Shown piece by piece: positions 1-11,539 of a stretch of 64,000 nt of DNA (position 1 is the stretch's first letter; every line of letters starts with the position of its first letter). The notes under the pieces were generated by a model, which did not search any database, was not told the origin of the DNA, and was given only the letters and a program-made list of their open reading frames with translations. The stretch lies in NCBI GenBank assembly GCA_014607495.2, contig CP053167.1:11036001-11100000 (forward strand), given 5' to 3'. Origin of the DNA: Carposina sasakii. Its lineage: Eukaryota; Arthropoda; Insecta; Lepidoptera; Carposinidae. A program made the position numbers and the translations under genes.

Positions 1-107
1 GAGGGTGGCCATGAAAAAACACCCTATATATGCAACCGGCCTATAACTACAAGTAAAGTAGATATAATCGTGTACAAAATTATCCGTAAGTAAATAGCAC
101 GATCTCT

Positions 108-462
108 ACAGGATGTAACAAAAAGGGTATGTTAAGGAAAGCTATGAATATACTCGTAGCCCATTATAAAGAACCTTTTATTATTTTTATTAATTTGTAT
201 ATGTATTAAAGGTGATTATGGAATTATTTTTCTAAAATAAATTATTATTATTATTATTCCCAAAATTTAAGACTCGAAATCACATGTTTATTTTTCAAGA
301 TTGTATGAACATTCCTGACTTGTTTAGGAATTCTCCATACCTACTAACTGGAAAAATAAATATGTATTTAATTTCGAGTCTCAAATTTTGGGAATAGGTT
401 TTCTATAGTGGGCTATTTTCATATCTTTTCGCTTAACATAAGCCCTTTTTTTTACAGTGTAT
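108..462. mobile_element. Foldback MITE, copy in duplication A
   Basis: The left arm reads ACAGGATGTAACAAAAAGGG and the right arm runs back towards its complement, ending near TTTACAGTGT. The arms fold on each other over most of the length. An AT-rich stretch with an (ATT)n run interrupts the left arm around 175-257. Better copies lie at 2037-2300 and 19966-20185. Confidence 0.8.
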
Positions 463-1225
463 CACACATTTTAATATTCAGTTGCCTCTAAACCTGCACA
501 GGTTTGTGGACGCAATGACATTCCCTTATTCCATTTGTACAAGACGACATTTAGTATACTATATAGGTATACATAAGTAGGTACATCAAGAAACAACATT
601 CATTACAAATAACATTAGATCAAGGAACAATTATGTGCATATTTCAATAGAAGATTTTGTTCTGTTCGTAAATACTGAACTTCTGAAGACTTTTGTTACA
701 CCTGTATATTGACTGATGACATTAAATACATTTTACGATATCATATCAGTTAATTGTGCTTTTCTTTATTGGAATGAGAATAATCTAATAATGCTTTGCC
801 TATATACTCGTACCCAGCTAATAATAAAACCTTAACAGGTATCGCGTGGTAGATTAGCGTTAACAGTTTACAACGACAATTTTTTGAAAATAAATAGAGC
901 ATATTTATGTTAAGGAAAAAATATAGAATAACTTAACGTCAGTTGTAACTTTTAAAATGCTTTGATTTTTCTTACATGACGTGTGTCAAGTATTAAGTAC
1001 GCTAGTTACTCAATGAAAACACTAGAACAATAATCTATGGCTTTACATGTTCAGGGGAAGAACGTGTCACGACGTGACGTCATTCGTTTACGACGCCCGG
1101 TTTTCAGTGTCACGCACACGAAACGCGAGGTGTATACTAAATAAGTTAATAATTTTCTTTGTTTGACACGTTAATGCTCATTTTATTGTATACGGAAACA
1201 GTTAAAACGGAATATAAGTAGTTTT

Positions 1226-1552
1226 TGACGCTCGCCCGACGCCGACGTTCAAAAGACGCTCAGAAGACGCTAGTGTGGGGGGATCTTACATGTGATTTGA
1301 CAACGCACGAAAATGTGGGTATATTGTGGGCATAAAATTATTAAAAAAACTTTTTTTCAAATCTATCCTAGTTACATTAACTAGACGAGGCTCTGGCACT
1401 AAGGTCTTAAAAGTAATACTACATTACTAGAGGACTTAAGTTTGCTCCAATAGCAAGCCATCATTCTCGTGCGTTGTCAAATCACATGTAAGATCCCCCC
1501 CACACTAGCGTCTTCTGAGCGTCTTTTGAACGTCGGCGTCGGGCGAGCGTCA
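1226..1552. repeat. GC-rich inverted repeat, arms about 85 bp
   Basis: The arms are 1226-1310 and 1467-1552. They are reverse complements apart from about one indel (six G against seven C) and a few mismatches, with a spacer of about 156 bp. The arms are rich in GACGCT/AGCGTC words and CpG, unlike the AT-rich surroundings. The open frame at 1469-1654 lies in the right arm and is not a supported gene. The same structure recurs in copy B at 8354-8680. Confidence 0.85.
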
Positions 1553-2036
1553 GCGCGGCGTCGACGCAACGTCGGCGCTGAGTGGAAGCCAAACGCTGTA
1601 ATTAAGCTACGTGAGCGTCGCGTCGACGCAATGCCAGCGTTTTCTGCCATATAATAAAACGACGCAACGTTTGCACTGCGTAATTACAACGTTCTATGCG
1701 TCGACGCTGCATCGACGCCGCGCTCTCTAACTCTCTGACGCGGGTCTCTAACCGCTATTGACGGGAATGTAACGACAACTAATGTCAATGTGAAATGATA
1801 TTACATTGTCTATGCACCCTGCACTACCTGAAAAGGGGTGTGTAATTTCCACACTTCTGCCCAACCTCTTTGGGGATCTTAAATCTAGTAGGTATATCAT
1901 GTATCCCAGTTAATTTCAGAGTAGGTTAGTGTTGAAAAAATATCTTCTTATGTTTTAGTATTTACAGACAGAAATGCTTATCGATACAATATTACGATAT
2001 AATACTATATTAATGTTAAAAATACCTATATGCTAT

Positions 2037-2300
2037 ATAGGGTGTAACAGAAAGGGTATGTTAAGCGAAAAGCTATGTAAATAGCCCACTATAGAGATCC
2101 TATTTCCAAAATTTGAGACTCGAAATCACATTTTTATTTTTCAAGATTGTATGGACATTCCAGAGTAGTTTCGGAATTCTTCATACTATCTGGAAAAATA
2201 AAAATGTGAATTTGAGTCTGAAATTTTGGAAATAGGTTCTCAATAATGGGCTATTTACATACCTTTTCGCTTAACATACCCCTTTTGTTACACCCTGTAT
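2037..2300. mobile_element. Foldback MITE, near-palindromic, about 260 bp
   Basis: It opens with ATAGGGTGTAACAGAAAGGG and closes with GTTACACCCTGTAT. Almost the whole element is two complementary arms. The left arm has GGTATGTTAAGCGAAAAGC and TAGCCCACTATAGAGA, and the right arm has their complements. The centre is a short unpaired stretch around GGACATTCCAGAGTAG. It has no coding capacity, so it is a non-autonomous hairpin element. Related copies are at 108, 7236, 9147, 18713, 19966 and, degenerate, near 56886. Confidence 0.88.
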
Positions 2301-2761
2301 ATGGGATGAACTTAATATAAATAGTTTTTCGATCGTCGCCACTCGGACTATTTTTAAAACAAGATAATTAAAAAAGAAAATACCAACTATGTATTTTTAA
2401 GTCCCAATAATCTTTTTGTGAGGAAGTGGCACTGCAGTAAAATAAACACTCAAGCAAGAGCGAGTCGGAGTTCCTCTGAAAGGCATTTCCGGTAGACATA
2501 TAGGTAATTGAGCATTAAGGGCACGTTCTTGCCTGTCTCATACATAACTGTACATATTTATCATTTAAATTGCAAATATACAGATAGGTGTATGCAGGTA
2601 TGTCGTAAAACAACTTCGCACCACGATCACTTGTAATAACCGATTTTGAGAGATTTTTTTTACATATATCTCATTTAATTTAATAAGGTAAAGATATCCA
2701 ATATCTTCATCCTACGCAATCAATCATAAAATAGTTGAAAAATATTAACATACATACATAC

Positions 2762-2940
2762 ATGTAATCACGCCTTTATATCCCTTACGGGGTAGGCAGA
2801 GCACCAAGGGCCGATAGGACCACATGGTGCCACTTCTGACCAATTTTGAGGCTTTAGTTGAGATGTACAAGTTCGGTTAGTAGTGACAGGTGGTCAGCCC
2901 ATCGCCTATAAAACACCAAGACCCTCTTGTCTTTCTAATG
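2762..2940 (+). repeat. SINE-like dispersed repeat (TTACGGGGTAGGCAGAG)
   Basis: The sequence from GTAATCACGCCTTTAT through CTTACGGGGTAGGCAGAGC to CCTCTTGTCT recurs at 9871-10042 and, truncated, at 19878-19958. I associate this CCCTTACGGGGTAGGCAG motif with lepidopteran genomes (established knowledge, not searched). No ORF. Confidence 0.7.
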
Positions 2941-3089
2941 ATAAAAATATTTATTAAAAAAAAAAAATACTTTAGTGAGGAAATCCCTAAAGCCTATTAA
3001 GTAAGGTGATATCTAATAATAACTTAGGACCTAAACTTAACCTCACCCGTGGTACAAAGCAAGTAAGGTCTCAGAAAGCTATAAAAAGC

Positions 3090-3873
3090 GGGTGGGGCTG
3101 TGTCGGGGCACACGGCCGTTGGTTTTAACGTGAAACGTCTATTAGCGAATCGCTTTTAAAGTAAAAGATTGAAATGAAAACAAGATGGACGCTGTTTTAA
3201 GTATTTTAATAAAAAAAGAACAGGTACGTAATAGAAACATAAAATACATAGCAAATGTTTATATATTTATTGTCACTTTCTGGTTATTTTAAATAGCAGC
3301 CGCCCACGACTTCGTCCGCGTGAGGGGGCGTTGTACCCGTGCGAAGCCGGGCAGGTTGTTGTATAGACTGTAGCCTTCCTTGGTAAATGTGCTATCTAAC
3401 ACTGAAAGAATTTTTCAAATCAGACCAGTAGTTCCTGAGATTAGCGCGTTCAAACAAACAAACAAACAAACTCTTCAGCTTTATAATATTAGTATAGATA
3501 TAAATACTGTCCAAATTACACTTATTTTTGTATAAATCAATCGGTTCAAATAAACTTGACAAACACACGAAAGAATCACCACGCTATAAAGTCGGAGTCA
3601 CGAGTTACACTGAATAGAAACAAGCGTGAGCGCCGGTTTCGCACAGTTATCGCAGTATCCCTCCCCCGCCCCCCCGCTTGACCCCGACACGAACTCAATG
3701 TCATAACAGCGAGCTGACTATATAAGTGAAATATTTACACCACATTTTTGTTTCTAAGACTAATAGTTTTTTAATTATTAAGGTACGATGATATAGACCT
3801 TTTCGTTACGGTCCAGTTTTTAAACCTGGTACCCGTATGTTTCGGCGCGATTTTAAAGACGTTTCACGTCAAA
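3090..3873. mobile_element. Copy-A-specific block with internal inverted repeats
   Basis: Copy B lacks this block. B reads ATAAAAAGCACACTTG straight across the junction. Near its ends lie the inverted repeats GTTTTAACGTGAAACGTCT (3122-3140) and its near complement AGACGTTTCACGTCAAAAAC (3857-3876). Inside are a CCACGACTTCGTCCGCGTG box (about 3305), a (CAAA)n run at 3451-3471 and a tail TTATAATATTAGTATAG, as in common lepidopteran short repeats. It could be an insertion in A or a microhomology deletion in B. Confidence 0.6.
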
Positions 3874-4139
3874 AACACACTTGACACGATTACCTTTCAA
3901 AATACCAGGGGATGATGAGGTCTAAGGTGAAGTACAGTTACCAAGAACAGCATTACCTTCGAGCCACAGCCGAGCGGAAAACCGCAACGCTGTCCAAGGA
4001 AATCAAATAAAATACCACTTACAGTGAACAATGCTATCTAAAAACAAAAACAGGTTAACTTTTCAGGAAAACAATATCAGAGATGACAGAAGACAAAGGA
4101 GGATCAATATGATAGACACAAACGTGCCACAAAGTTTGG

Positions 4140-4195
4140 TGCAAATGAAATGGATGCCTATGCCACTGCTGGACGTAGGCCTCCCTCAGGGCATT
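4140..4195 (-). repeat. LINE 3'-end fragment, copy A
   Basis: The word TGCTGGACGTAGGCCTCC is the reverse complement of the GGAGGCCTATGTCCAGCA motif seen with (GAT)n tails at 40081-40143 and 47220-47270. Only a short piece remains. Copy B (10472-10545) is longer. Confidence 0.5.
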
Positions 4196-4780
4196 TTTTT
4201 TTACGAATAGTGGATCATTATTAAACTAGAACTTTTTCGCACATAAAATTTATCACACAAATGTGGTAAGAAATAAGAATTATGAAGAACAGAGAAGAGA
4301 ATTCCAAAGAAGCAGCAAACCTAGTACCTACATCAAAAAACAGTTAAATGAAAAAAGTATTACAAAAGCAACGCTGTGATAAACGGCATCCCTTCTCAAT
4401 GTTCCAAATAAACAGCATCAAAAAGAGCTTCACGAGTATCAATGAATTTTGTTTAAATTTCCTAAGAAATATATTCAATTTGCACTGAAACGTGGGATAT
4501 GATGAATGTGTATTGTGTAACCTCCCATCTTTACGTAGAATTAGTGCAATAACGAAGAAGGCTAGTGACCTCCTCATCCATCCTTCCTGAAGCTGACTCA
4601 TCAGCTTTGCACTTCACTTAGAGCTTAAGCACATGCATTGAATCACAACTAGGTGAAAAAACCCGCTTACAATATTGAAAGATCACTTTATCCGAATACA
4701 TTGGTGACAGACTGTCACATGACTGGACACATTTGGTTTGAGCTTCAGCTTATAAAAAGAAGTTCAAACATCCAGATACA

Positions 4781-4923
4781 GATCCTACTAATACGAGTTA
4801 TAAACGCGAAAGTTTGTGTGTATGGATGGATGGATGGACGGATGTTTGTTACCTTTGCACGTGAAAACGGCTGGAACTATTTTAATAAAATTTGGTATGG
4901 GGAGTGACTCCCTGGATTAACAT
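4781..4923 (+). repeat. Dispersed lepidopteran repeat, truncated by the duplication breakpoint
   Basis: It starts GATCCTACTAATACGAG and contains ACGCGAAAGTTTGTGTG, a (GGAT)n run and AAATTTGGTATGGGGAG. In copy B the same repeat continues to a GTCGCCGGCGTCCACTAGT end (11137-11375). In copy A it stops after TTAACAT, so the duplication breakpoint falls inside it. Confidence 0.65.
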
Positions 4924-6135
4924 TCGACAATAGTGCATTGTTAGGTGTCTGTTACGTATCTACAAAAATGTAACAAATTGTCTTAGTTACATATTTGTAT
5001 TGTTTATCCTTTTTAGTCTCTTAGTATACTTAGTACTTATCAATAACTACATAATTGCATACTTGTATGTTTTGTCATTTGCAACTCTACATATTTTAAA
5101 TTCATTCTATACTATACTACGCACAAACATTAAACAATACAGTGAATTTATAGTTACGCAGCCAATGCATAAAAGTGACATTATCTATTAATGAGCTTTC
5201 TTCCAGCAAACCCAAAAACTTAATATGTTACACTGTTACTGAGGGCACATCATGTGCGTACATAAAAAAGAAACAAACTTTTATAAAATTATTAATAAAC
5301 AAACTTTTACTAATACATTAGTAAAACCTAAAATAATAACAGTAACATAATTATTTTATGAATAATAAAATGAGAATGGGCAATTTAATTACATAATAGT
5401 CAGCTATGTAAAACAATTTAATTAAATACAAATAAGGTCACATGAAGCTAATTATAACCAACACCTTATGAAGCCATAAATTATAAAAAATCTATTTTTA
5501 TCTGGACCGGAAAGGTTCCGCATAAGATCGTGAGATTTTACTGGATTTAACATACAAACAAACAACTTTATTTAACTAGGAAATGTTGAATATGTTTTTT
5601 GGGGCATATTATGAAATCATATAAATATGAATAAAGCAAGGTGAAGGAAACAATACCTTGGACCCACGCGATCGTAAAGAAAATATTATTATTATTATTA
5701 TTATTACCAATACTGTTTATTTCTCAAGAACAGATGCTAAATTAGACAAAGGTGAAAATTCTGGGTCATTTTTATATGATAATGTATTTTGCGAAATTTT
5801 GTGGGCAAGGATTCTTCCAAGATTAGCAAAAAGTATCAAATAATTTTATTAATTCCTATTGAATTGTTTCTAAATACTAATCATTTGGTTTAAAATAGTT
5901 GAGTTAAAAATTATTTGTTAGTAAGTAAATACAGATATATAGATATATTAAAAATATCGAGTATTATTTTAGACGCTGTTATTAAAAAACATCTAAATCT
6001 AAAGTTAAGACACTGTTAAAAATTAGGTACATTTGACAGCAAATTTCATTCATGGTATATATGTCAAATGAAGACAATATTTAGCTAGAACAGTGTTTTG
6101 AAATTATTTTGCGAATACGACTCGTGTTCGTAGTA

Positions 6136-6224
6136 AGGAATTTGCCAATTTAATAAGGTAACTTATATTAATGTATGAGACAGAAAGTTACCTTTTGTTA
6201 CCTTGTTATATTGGCAAATTCCTG
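6136..6224. mobile_element. Short hairpin element, about 90 bp
   Basis: GGAATTTGCCAAT followed by AATAAGGTAAC is mirrored by GTTACCTTGTTATATTGGCAAATTCC. The arms are about 26 nt with few mismatches. This fits a very small MITE remnant or a cruciform-forming sequence. No target duplication was identified. Confidence 0.55.
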
Positions 6225-6689
6225 TTTCGGCAGGAAATTGAAGAATTATTAGTTAGAGCTTATTTAATGGTTATAGGTTTAATAAACATCGGGTAGGTAG
6301 AGGTAAGTACGTATATATGTAATAAAAATAAACAATGCAGTATTGGCGCCGATGGCGGGCGATACTCGTACAGGAAATGTAACGCTAAACTTCCTATGCA
6401 TGATCGGATTTACCTTCCGAGAGGAAACGGGCTGAATGGAAAGCTGCACAATTGCGTTTGTATTTATTATTGTTAACTGCTTAAATTGCGATATTCCTAG
6501 ATAAAGATAGCTAGATAGAGATAGTCCTAACAACCGATAATACCCATTTACTTACAAATAAATGAGCCATATATAATGTAAACATTGAAATAATTATTTT
6601 GTTGTTTTCTGACAATACTGTTCGTTTTTAGGTAGCCATATCTTTTAGTGAAATTACGGATAATAAAATTACTGACTCTTATATATAAA

Positions 6690-6736
6690 AAACTAGCAAT
6701 CGAAAAAATGTAGTCATTACATTTTTCCGATTGCCT
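6690..6736. repeat. Perfect-looking small hairpin
   Basis: GCAATCGAAAAAATGTA and TACATTTTTCCGATTGC are complementary with one mismatch and a loop of a few bases. No promoter or terminator role can be argued, because no gene lies nearby. Confidence 0.5.
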
Positions 6737-6797
6737 TTATTTATTTAAATAATTTATTATTTGAATTGTTAATACAGAGTAGTCCGTCTGTAGCATA

Positions 6798-7156
6798 TAC
6801 AGGATGATTTTTGGTTGTCAACGTTCCCGAAAACTACGGAATCTCCTCATCATCACGATCATTTTTCTCCATGGAAGCATACCTGGGAAGTGTCTGGTTT
6901 CCAAAATATTAGGGTCCAAAGTTGAGTAAATAGACTGCGTTTTTCTGCATAAATGCACATAGACGCGCGTAGCTAGTTTTTTTCACGAGAAATAATTAAT
7001 ATCTGTCTATAAAAAAACTAACATAAACACTAGACACTATAAATTTCGCCCGACAAAGTAATAAATAAAAAAATAAAAAAAAAATCCCAGCATTTTTTTT
7101 GGCATAAACTTACTTTATTTGATGTATAGAGGGTGGCCATGAAAAAACACCCTATA
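6798..7156 (-). mobile_element. TACAGGRTG MITE (360-bp family), reverse copy
   Basis: It begins TACAGGATGATTTTTGG and ends GAAAAAACACCCTATA. The body matches the reverse complement of 11540-11925. Further copies are at 19499, 25913, 47879 and 58043. Shared internal landmarks are CTTCCATGGAGAAAAATGAT and ATAAACTTACTTTATTTGA. There is no ORF. The outer end of this copy overlaps the start of duplication copy B. Confidence 0.85.
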
Positions 7157-7235
7157 TATGCAACCGGCCTATAACTACAAGTAAAGTAGATATAATCGTG
7201 TACAAAATTATCCGTAAGTAAATAGCACGATCTCT

Positions 7236-7590
7236 ACAGGATGTAACAAAAAGGGTATGTTAAGGAAAGCTATGAATATACTCGTAGCCCATTATAAAGA
7301 ACCTTTTATTATTTTTATTAATTTGTATATGTATTAAAGGTGATTATGGAATTATTTTTCTAAAATAAATTATTATTATTATTATTCCCAAAATTTAAGA
7401 CTCGAAATCACATGTTTATTTTTCAAGATTGTATGAACATTCCTGACTTGTTTAGGAATTCTCCATACCTACTAACTGGAAAAATAAATATGTATTTAAT
7501 TTCGAGTCTCAAATTTTGGGAATAGGTTTTCTATAGTGGGCTATTTTCATATCTTTTCGCTTAACATAAGCCCTTTTTTTTACAGTGTAT
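7236..7590. mobile_element. Foldback MITE, copy in duplication B
   Basis: Counterpart of 108-462, including the same AT-rich interruption with (ATT)n in the left arm. The insertion that interrupts it therefore predates the duplication. Confidence 0.8.
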
Positions 7591-8353
7591 CACACATTTT
7601 AATATTCAGTTGCCTCTAAACCTGCACAGGTTTGTGGACGCAATGACATTCCCTTATTCCATTTGTACAAGACGACATTTAGTATACTATATAGGTATAC
7701 ATAAGTAGGTACATCAAGAAACAACATTCATTACAAATAACATTAGATCAAGGAACAATTATGTGCATATTTCAATAGAAGATTTTGTTCTGTTCGTAAA
7801 TACTGAACTTCTGAAGACTTTTGTTACACCTGTATATTGACTGATGACATTAAATACATTTTACGATATCATATCAGTTAATTGTGCTTTTCTTTATTGG
7901 AATGAGAATAATCTAATAATGCTTTGCCTATATACTCGTACCCAGCTAATAATAAAACCTTAACAGGTATCGCGTGGTAGATTAGCGTTAACAGTTTACA
8001 ACGACAATTTTTTGAAAATAAATAGAGCATATTTATGTTAAGGAAAAAATATAGAATAACTTAACGTCAGTTGTAACTTTTAAAATGCTTTGATTTTTCT
8101 TACATGACGTGTGTCAAGTATTAAGTACGCTAGTTACTCAATGAAAACACTAGAACAATAATCTATGGCTTTACATGTTCAGGGGAAGAACGTGTCACGA
8201 CGTGACGTCATTCGTTTACGACGCCCGGTTTTCAGTGTCACGCACACGAAACGCGAGGTGTATACTAAATAAGTTAATAATTTTCTTTGTTTGACACGTT
8301 AATGCTCATTTTATTGTATACGGAAACAGTTAAAACGGAATATAAGTAGTTTT

Positions 8354-8680
8354 TGACGCTCGCCCGACGCCGACGTTCAAAAGACGCTCAGAAGACGCTA
8401 GTGTGGGGGGATCTTACATGTGATTTGACAACGCACGAAAATGTGGGTATATTGTGGGCATAAAATTATTAAAAAAACTTTTTTTCAAATCTATCCTAGT
8501 TACATTAACTAGACGAGGCTCTGGCACTAAGGTCTTAAAAGTAATACTACATTACTAGAGGACTTAAGTTTGCTCCAATAGCAAGCCATCATTCTCGTGC
8601 GTTGTCAAATCACATGTAAGATCCCCCCCACACTAGCGTCTTCTGAGCGTCTTTTGAACGTCGGCGTCGGGCGAGCGTCA
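8354..8680. repeat. GC-rich inverted repeat, copy B
   Basis: Arms at 8354-8438 and 8595-8680, the same structure as 1226-1552. Just beyond it copy B differs from A near 8780-8850 by small indels and substitutions. The two overlapping ORFs here (8597-8869 and 8739-8939) are consequences of the CpG-rich arm and have no recognisable domain. Confidence 0.85.
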
Positions 8681-9146
8681 GCGCGGCGTCGACGCAACGT
8701 CGGCGCTGAGTGGAAGCCAAACGCTGTAATTAAGCTACGTGAGCGTCGCGTCGACGCAATGCCAGCGTTTTCTGCCATATACGACGCAACATTTGCACTG
8801 CATAATTACAACATTCTGTGCGTCGACGCTGCATCGACGCCGTGTGTGGGGGTCTCTAACCGCTATTGACGGGAATGTAACGACAACTAATGTCAATGTG
8901 AAACGATGTTACATTGTCTATGCACCCTGCACTACCTGAAAGGGGGTGTGTAATTTCCACACTTCTGCCCAGTCTCTTTGGGGATCTTAAATCTAGTAGG
9001 TATATCATTATGTATCCCAGTTAATTTCAGAGTAGGTTAGTGTAGAAAAAATATCTTCTTATGTTTTAGTATTTACAGACAGAAATGCTTATCGATACAA
9101 TATTACGATATAATACTATATTAATGTTAAAAATACCTATATGCTA

Positions 9147-9411
9147 TATAGGGTGTAACAGAAAGGGTATGTTAAGCGAAAAGCTATGTAAATAGCCCAC
9201 TATAGAGATCCTATTTCCAAAATTTGAGACTCGAAATTCCATTTTTATTTTTCAAGATTGTATGGATATTCCAGAGTAGTTTCGGAATTCTTCATACTAT
9301 CTGGAAAAATAAAAATGTGAATTTGAGTCTGAAATTTTGGAAATAGGTTCTCAATAATGGGCTATTTACATACCTTTTCGCTTAACATACCCCTTTTGTT
9401 ACACCCTGTAT
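9147..9411. mobile_element. Foldback MITE, second copy in duplication B
   Basis: Counterpart of 2037-2300, opening GGGTGTAACAGAAAGGG and closing TTGTTACACCCTGTA, with the same near-palindromic arms. Confidence 0.87.
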
Positions 9412-9870
9412 ATGGAATGAACTTAATATAAATAGTTTTTCGATCGTCGCCACTCGGACTATTTTTAAAACAAGATAATTAAAAAAGAAAATACCAACTA
9501 TGTATTTTTAAGTCCCAATAATCTTTTTGTGAGGAAGTGGCACTGCAGTAAAATAAACATTCAAGCAAGAGCGAGTCGGAGTTCCTCTGAAAGGCATTTC
9601 CGGTAGACATATAGGTAATTGAGCATTAAGGGCGCGTTCTTGCCTGTCTCATACATAACTGTACATATTTATCATTTAAATTGCAAATATACAGATAGGT
9701 GTATGCAGGTATGTCGTAAAACAACTTCGCACCACGATCACTTGTAATAACCGATTTTGAGAGATTTTTTTTACATATATCTCATTTAATTTAATAAGGT
9801 AAAGATATCCAATATCTTCATCCTACGCAATCAATCATAAAATAGTTGAAAAATATTTACATACATACAT

Positions 9871-10042
9871 GTAATCACGCCTTTATCCCTTACGGGGTAG
9901 GCAGAGCACCAAGGGCCGATAGGACCACATGGTGCCACTTCTGACCAATTTTGAGGGTATAGTTGAGATGTACAAGTTCGGTTAGTAGTGACAGGTGGTC
10001 AGCCCGTCGCCTATAAAACACCAAGACCCTCTTGTCTCTCTA
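9871..10042 (+). repeat. SINE-like dispersed repeat, copy B
   Basis: Counterpart of 2762-2940 with the core CTTACGGGGTAGGCAGAGC. It differs by a few substitutions and a shorter CATA run upstream. Confidence 0.7.
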
Positions 10043-10471
10043 ATGATAAAAATATTTATAAAAAAAAAACTTTAGTGAGGAAATCCCTAAAGCCTATTAA
10101 GTAAGGTGATATCTAATAATAACTTAGGACCTAAACTCAACCTCACCCGTGGTACAAAGCAAGTAAGGTCTCAGAAAGCTATAAAAAGCACACTTGACAC
10201 GATTACCTTTCAAAATACCAGGGGATGATGAGGTCTAAGGTGAAGTACAGTTACCAAGAACAGCATTACCTTCGAGCCACAGCCGAGCGGAAAACCGCAA
10301 CGCTGTCCAAGGAAATCAAATAAAATACCACTTACAGTGAACAACAACAATGCTATCTAAAAACAAAAACAGGTTAACTTTTCAGGAAAACAATATCAGA
10401 GATGACAGAAGACAAAGGAGGATCAATATGATATACACAAACGTGCCACAAAGTTTGGCGCAAATGAAATG

Positions 10472-10545
10472 GATGCCTATGCCACTGCTGGACGTAGGCC
10501 TCCCTCAGGGCACACCACAGGCTACTGCCATAGAGGGGTTTTGAG
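10472..10545 (-). repeat. LINE 3'-end fragment, copy B
   Basis: Contains TGCTGGACGTAGGCCTCC followed by a GGGCACACCACAGG stretch that is deleted in copy A. It is the reverse complement of the LINE-end motif found near 40081 and 47220. Confidence 0.5.
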
Positions 10546-11136
10546 CAGTCTTTTTATTTACGAATAGTGGATCATTATTAAACTAGAACTTTTTCGCACA
10601 TAAAATTTATCACACAAATGTGATAAGAAATAAGAATTATGAAGAACAGAGAAGAGAATTCCAAAGAAGCAGCAAATCTAGTACCTAAATTAAAAAACAG
10701 TTCAATGAAAAAGTTATTACAAAAATAACGCTGTGATAAACGGCATCCCTTCTCAATGTTCCAAATAAACAGCATCAAAAAGAGCTTCACGAGTATCAAT
10801 GAATTTTGTTTAAATTTCCTAAGAAATATATTCAATTTGCACTGAAACGTGGGATATGATGAATGTGTGTGGTGTAACCTCCCTCTTTACGTAGAATTAG
10901 TGCAATAACGAAGAAGGCTAGTGACCTCCTCATCCATCCTTCCTGAAGCTGACTCATCAGCTTTGCACTTCACTTAGAGCTTAAGCACATGCATTGAATC
11001 ACAACTAGGTGGAAAAACCCGCTTACAATATTGAAAGATCACTTTATCCGAATACATTGGTGACAGACTGTCACATGACTGGACACATTTGGTTTGAGCT
11101 TCAGCTTATAAAAAGAAGTTCAAACATCCAGATACA

Positions 11137-11375
11137 GATCCTACTAATACGAGTTATAAACGCGAAAGTTTGTGTGTATGGATGGATGGATGGATGTTTG
11201 TTACCTTTGCACGTGAAAACGGCTGTAACGATTTTAATAAAATTTGGTATAGGGAGTGACTCCCTGGATTAACATATAGGTTACTTTTTATCTCGGGAAA
11301 ATATTTTTATCCCGGATAATTTCGATCTTTTTTTCCTGCAGTCCACGCGGACAAAGTCGCCGGCGTCCACTAGTA
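11137..11375 (+). repeat. Dispersed lepidopteran short repeat, full copy
   Basis: It runs from CCTACTAATACGAG through a (GGAT)n run, the AATTTGGTATAGGGAG stretch and TTTATCCCGGATAATTTCG to CACGCGGACAAAGTCG and a GTCCACTAGT end. The end box is the reverse complement of the GACTTCGTCCGCGTGG box at about 27650. No ORF. SINE-like, class not certain. Confidence 0.65.
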
Positions 11376-11539
11376 AATTTATAAACATAGTTTGAAGTAT
11401 TACCTATAAACGAAAACGCTTCCTATAAAAAGATATTTGAAATTGTATGAAAACGACTTGTATACAATTTATAGGTAATTAGATTTAGATTATGCAGTTC
11501 CAAAAACGGGCCTTTACCTATTTCTAACAAATAAACATC

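Larger units (their letters stand above)
1..4923. repeat. Copy A of a large direct duplication
   Basis: This segment is repeated at 7129-11275 with an offset of 7128 at its left end. The two copies are nearly base-for-base the same, with scattered substitutions and small indels. Copy A carries about 783 extra bases (3090-3873) and lacks a short stretch present in B near 10514-10555. Homology ends after TTAACAT at 4923, inside a dispersed repeat. No host gene is seen inside; short ORFs in it have no recognisable domain. The left end lies at the window edge, so the true start of the unit is unknown. Confidence 0.95.
4924..6797. other. Spacer between the two duplication copies, no gene seen
   Basis: AT-rich sequence with an (ATT)n microsatellite near 5683-5706. 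Short ORFs of 60-85 codons lack recognisable domains. Two small hairpin structures are listed separately. No host exon was recognised on either strand. Confidence 0.6.
7129..11275. repeat. Copy B of a large direct duplication
   Basis: This is the second copy of the segment at 1-4923. It starts inside the outer end of a MITE (6798-7156) and ends after TTAACAT, where copy B continues into the rest of a dispersed repeat and copy A switches to other sequence. It could be a true segmental tandem duplication or two haplotypes placed side by side by an assembler. The sequence alone does not decide. Confidence 0.95.

Noticed and set aside
1469..1654. 61-codon ORF, and its longer copy at 8597-8869
   Set aside because: It lies in the arm of a CpG-rich inverted repeat and changes length between duplication copies. 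No domain or codon signal.
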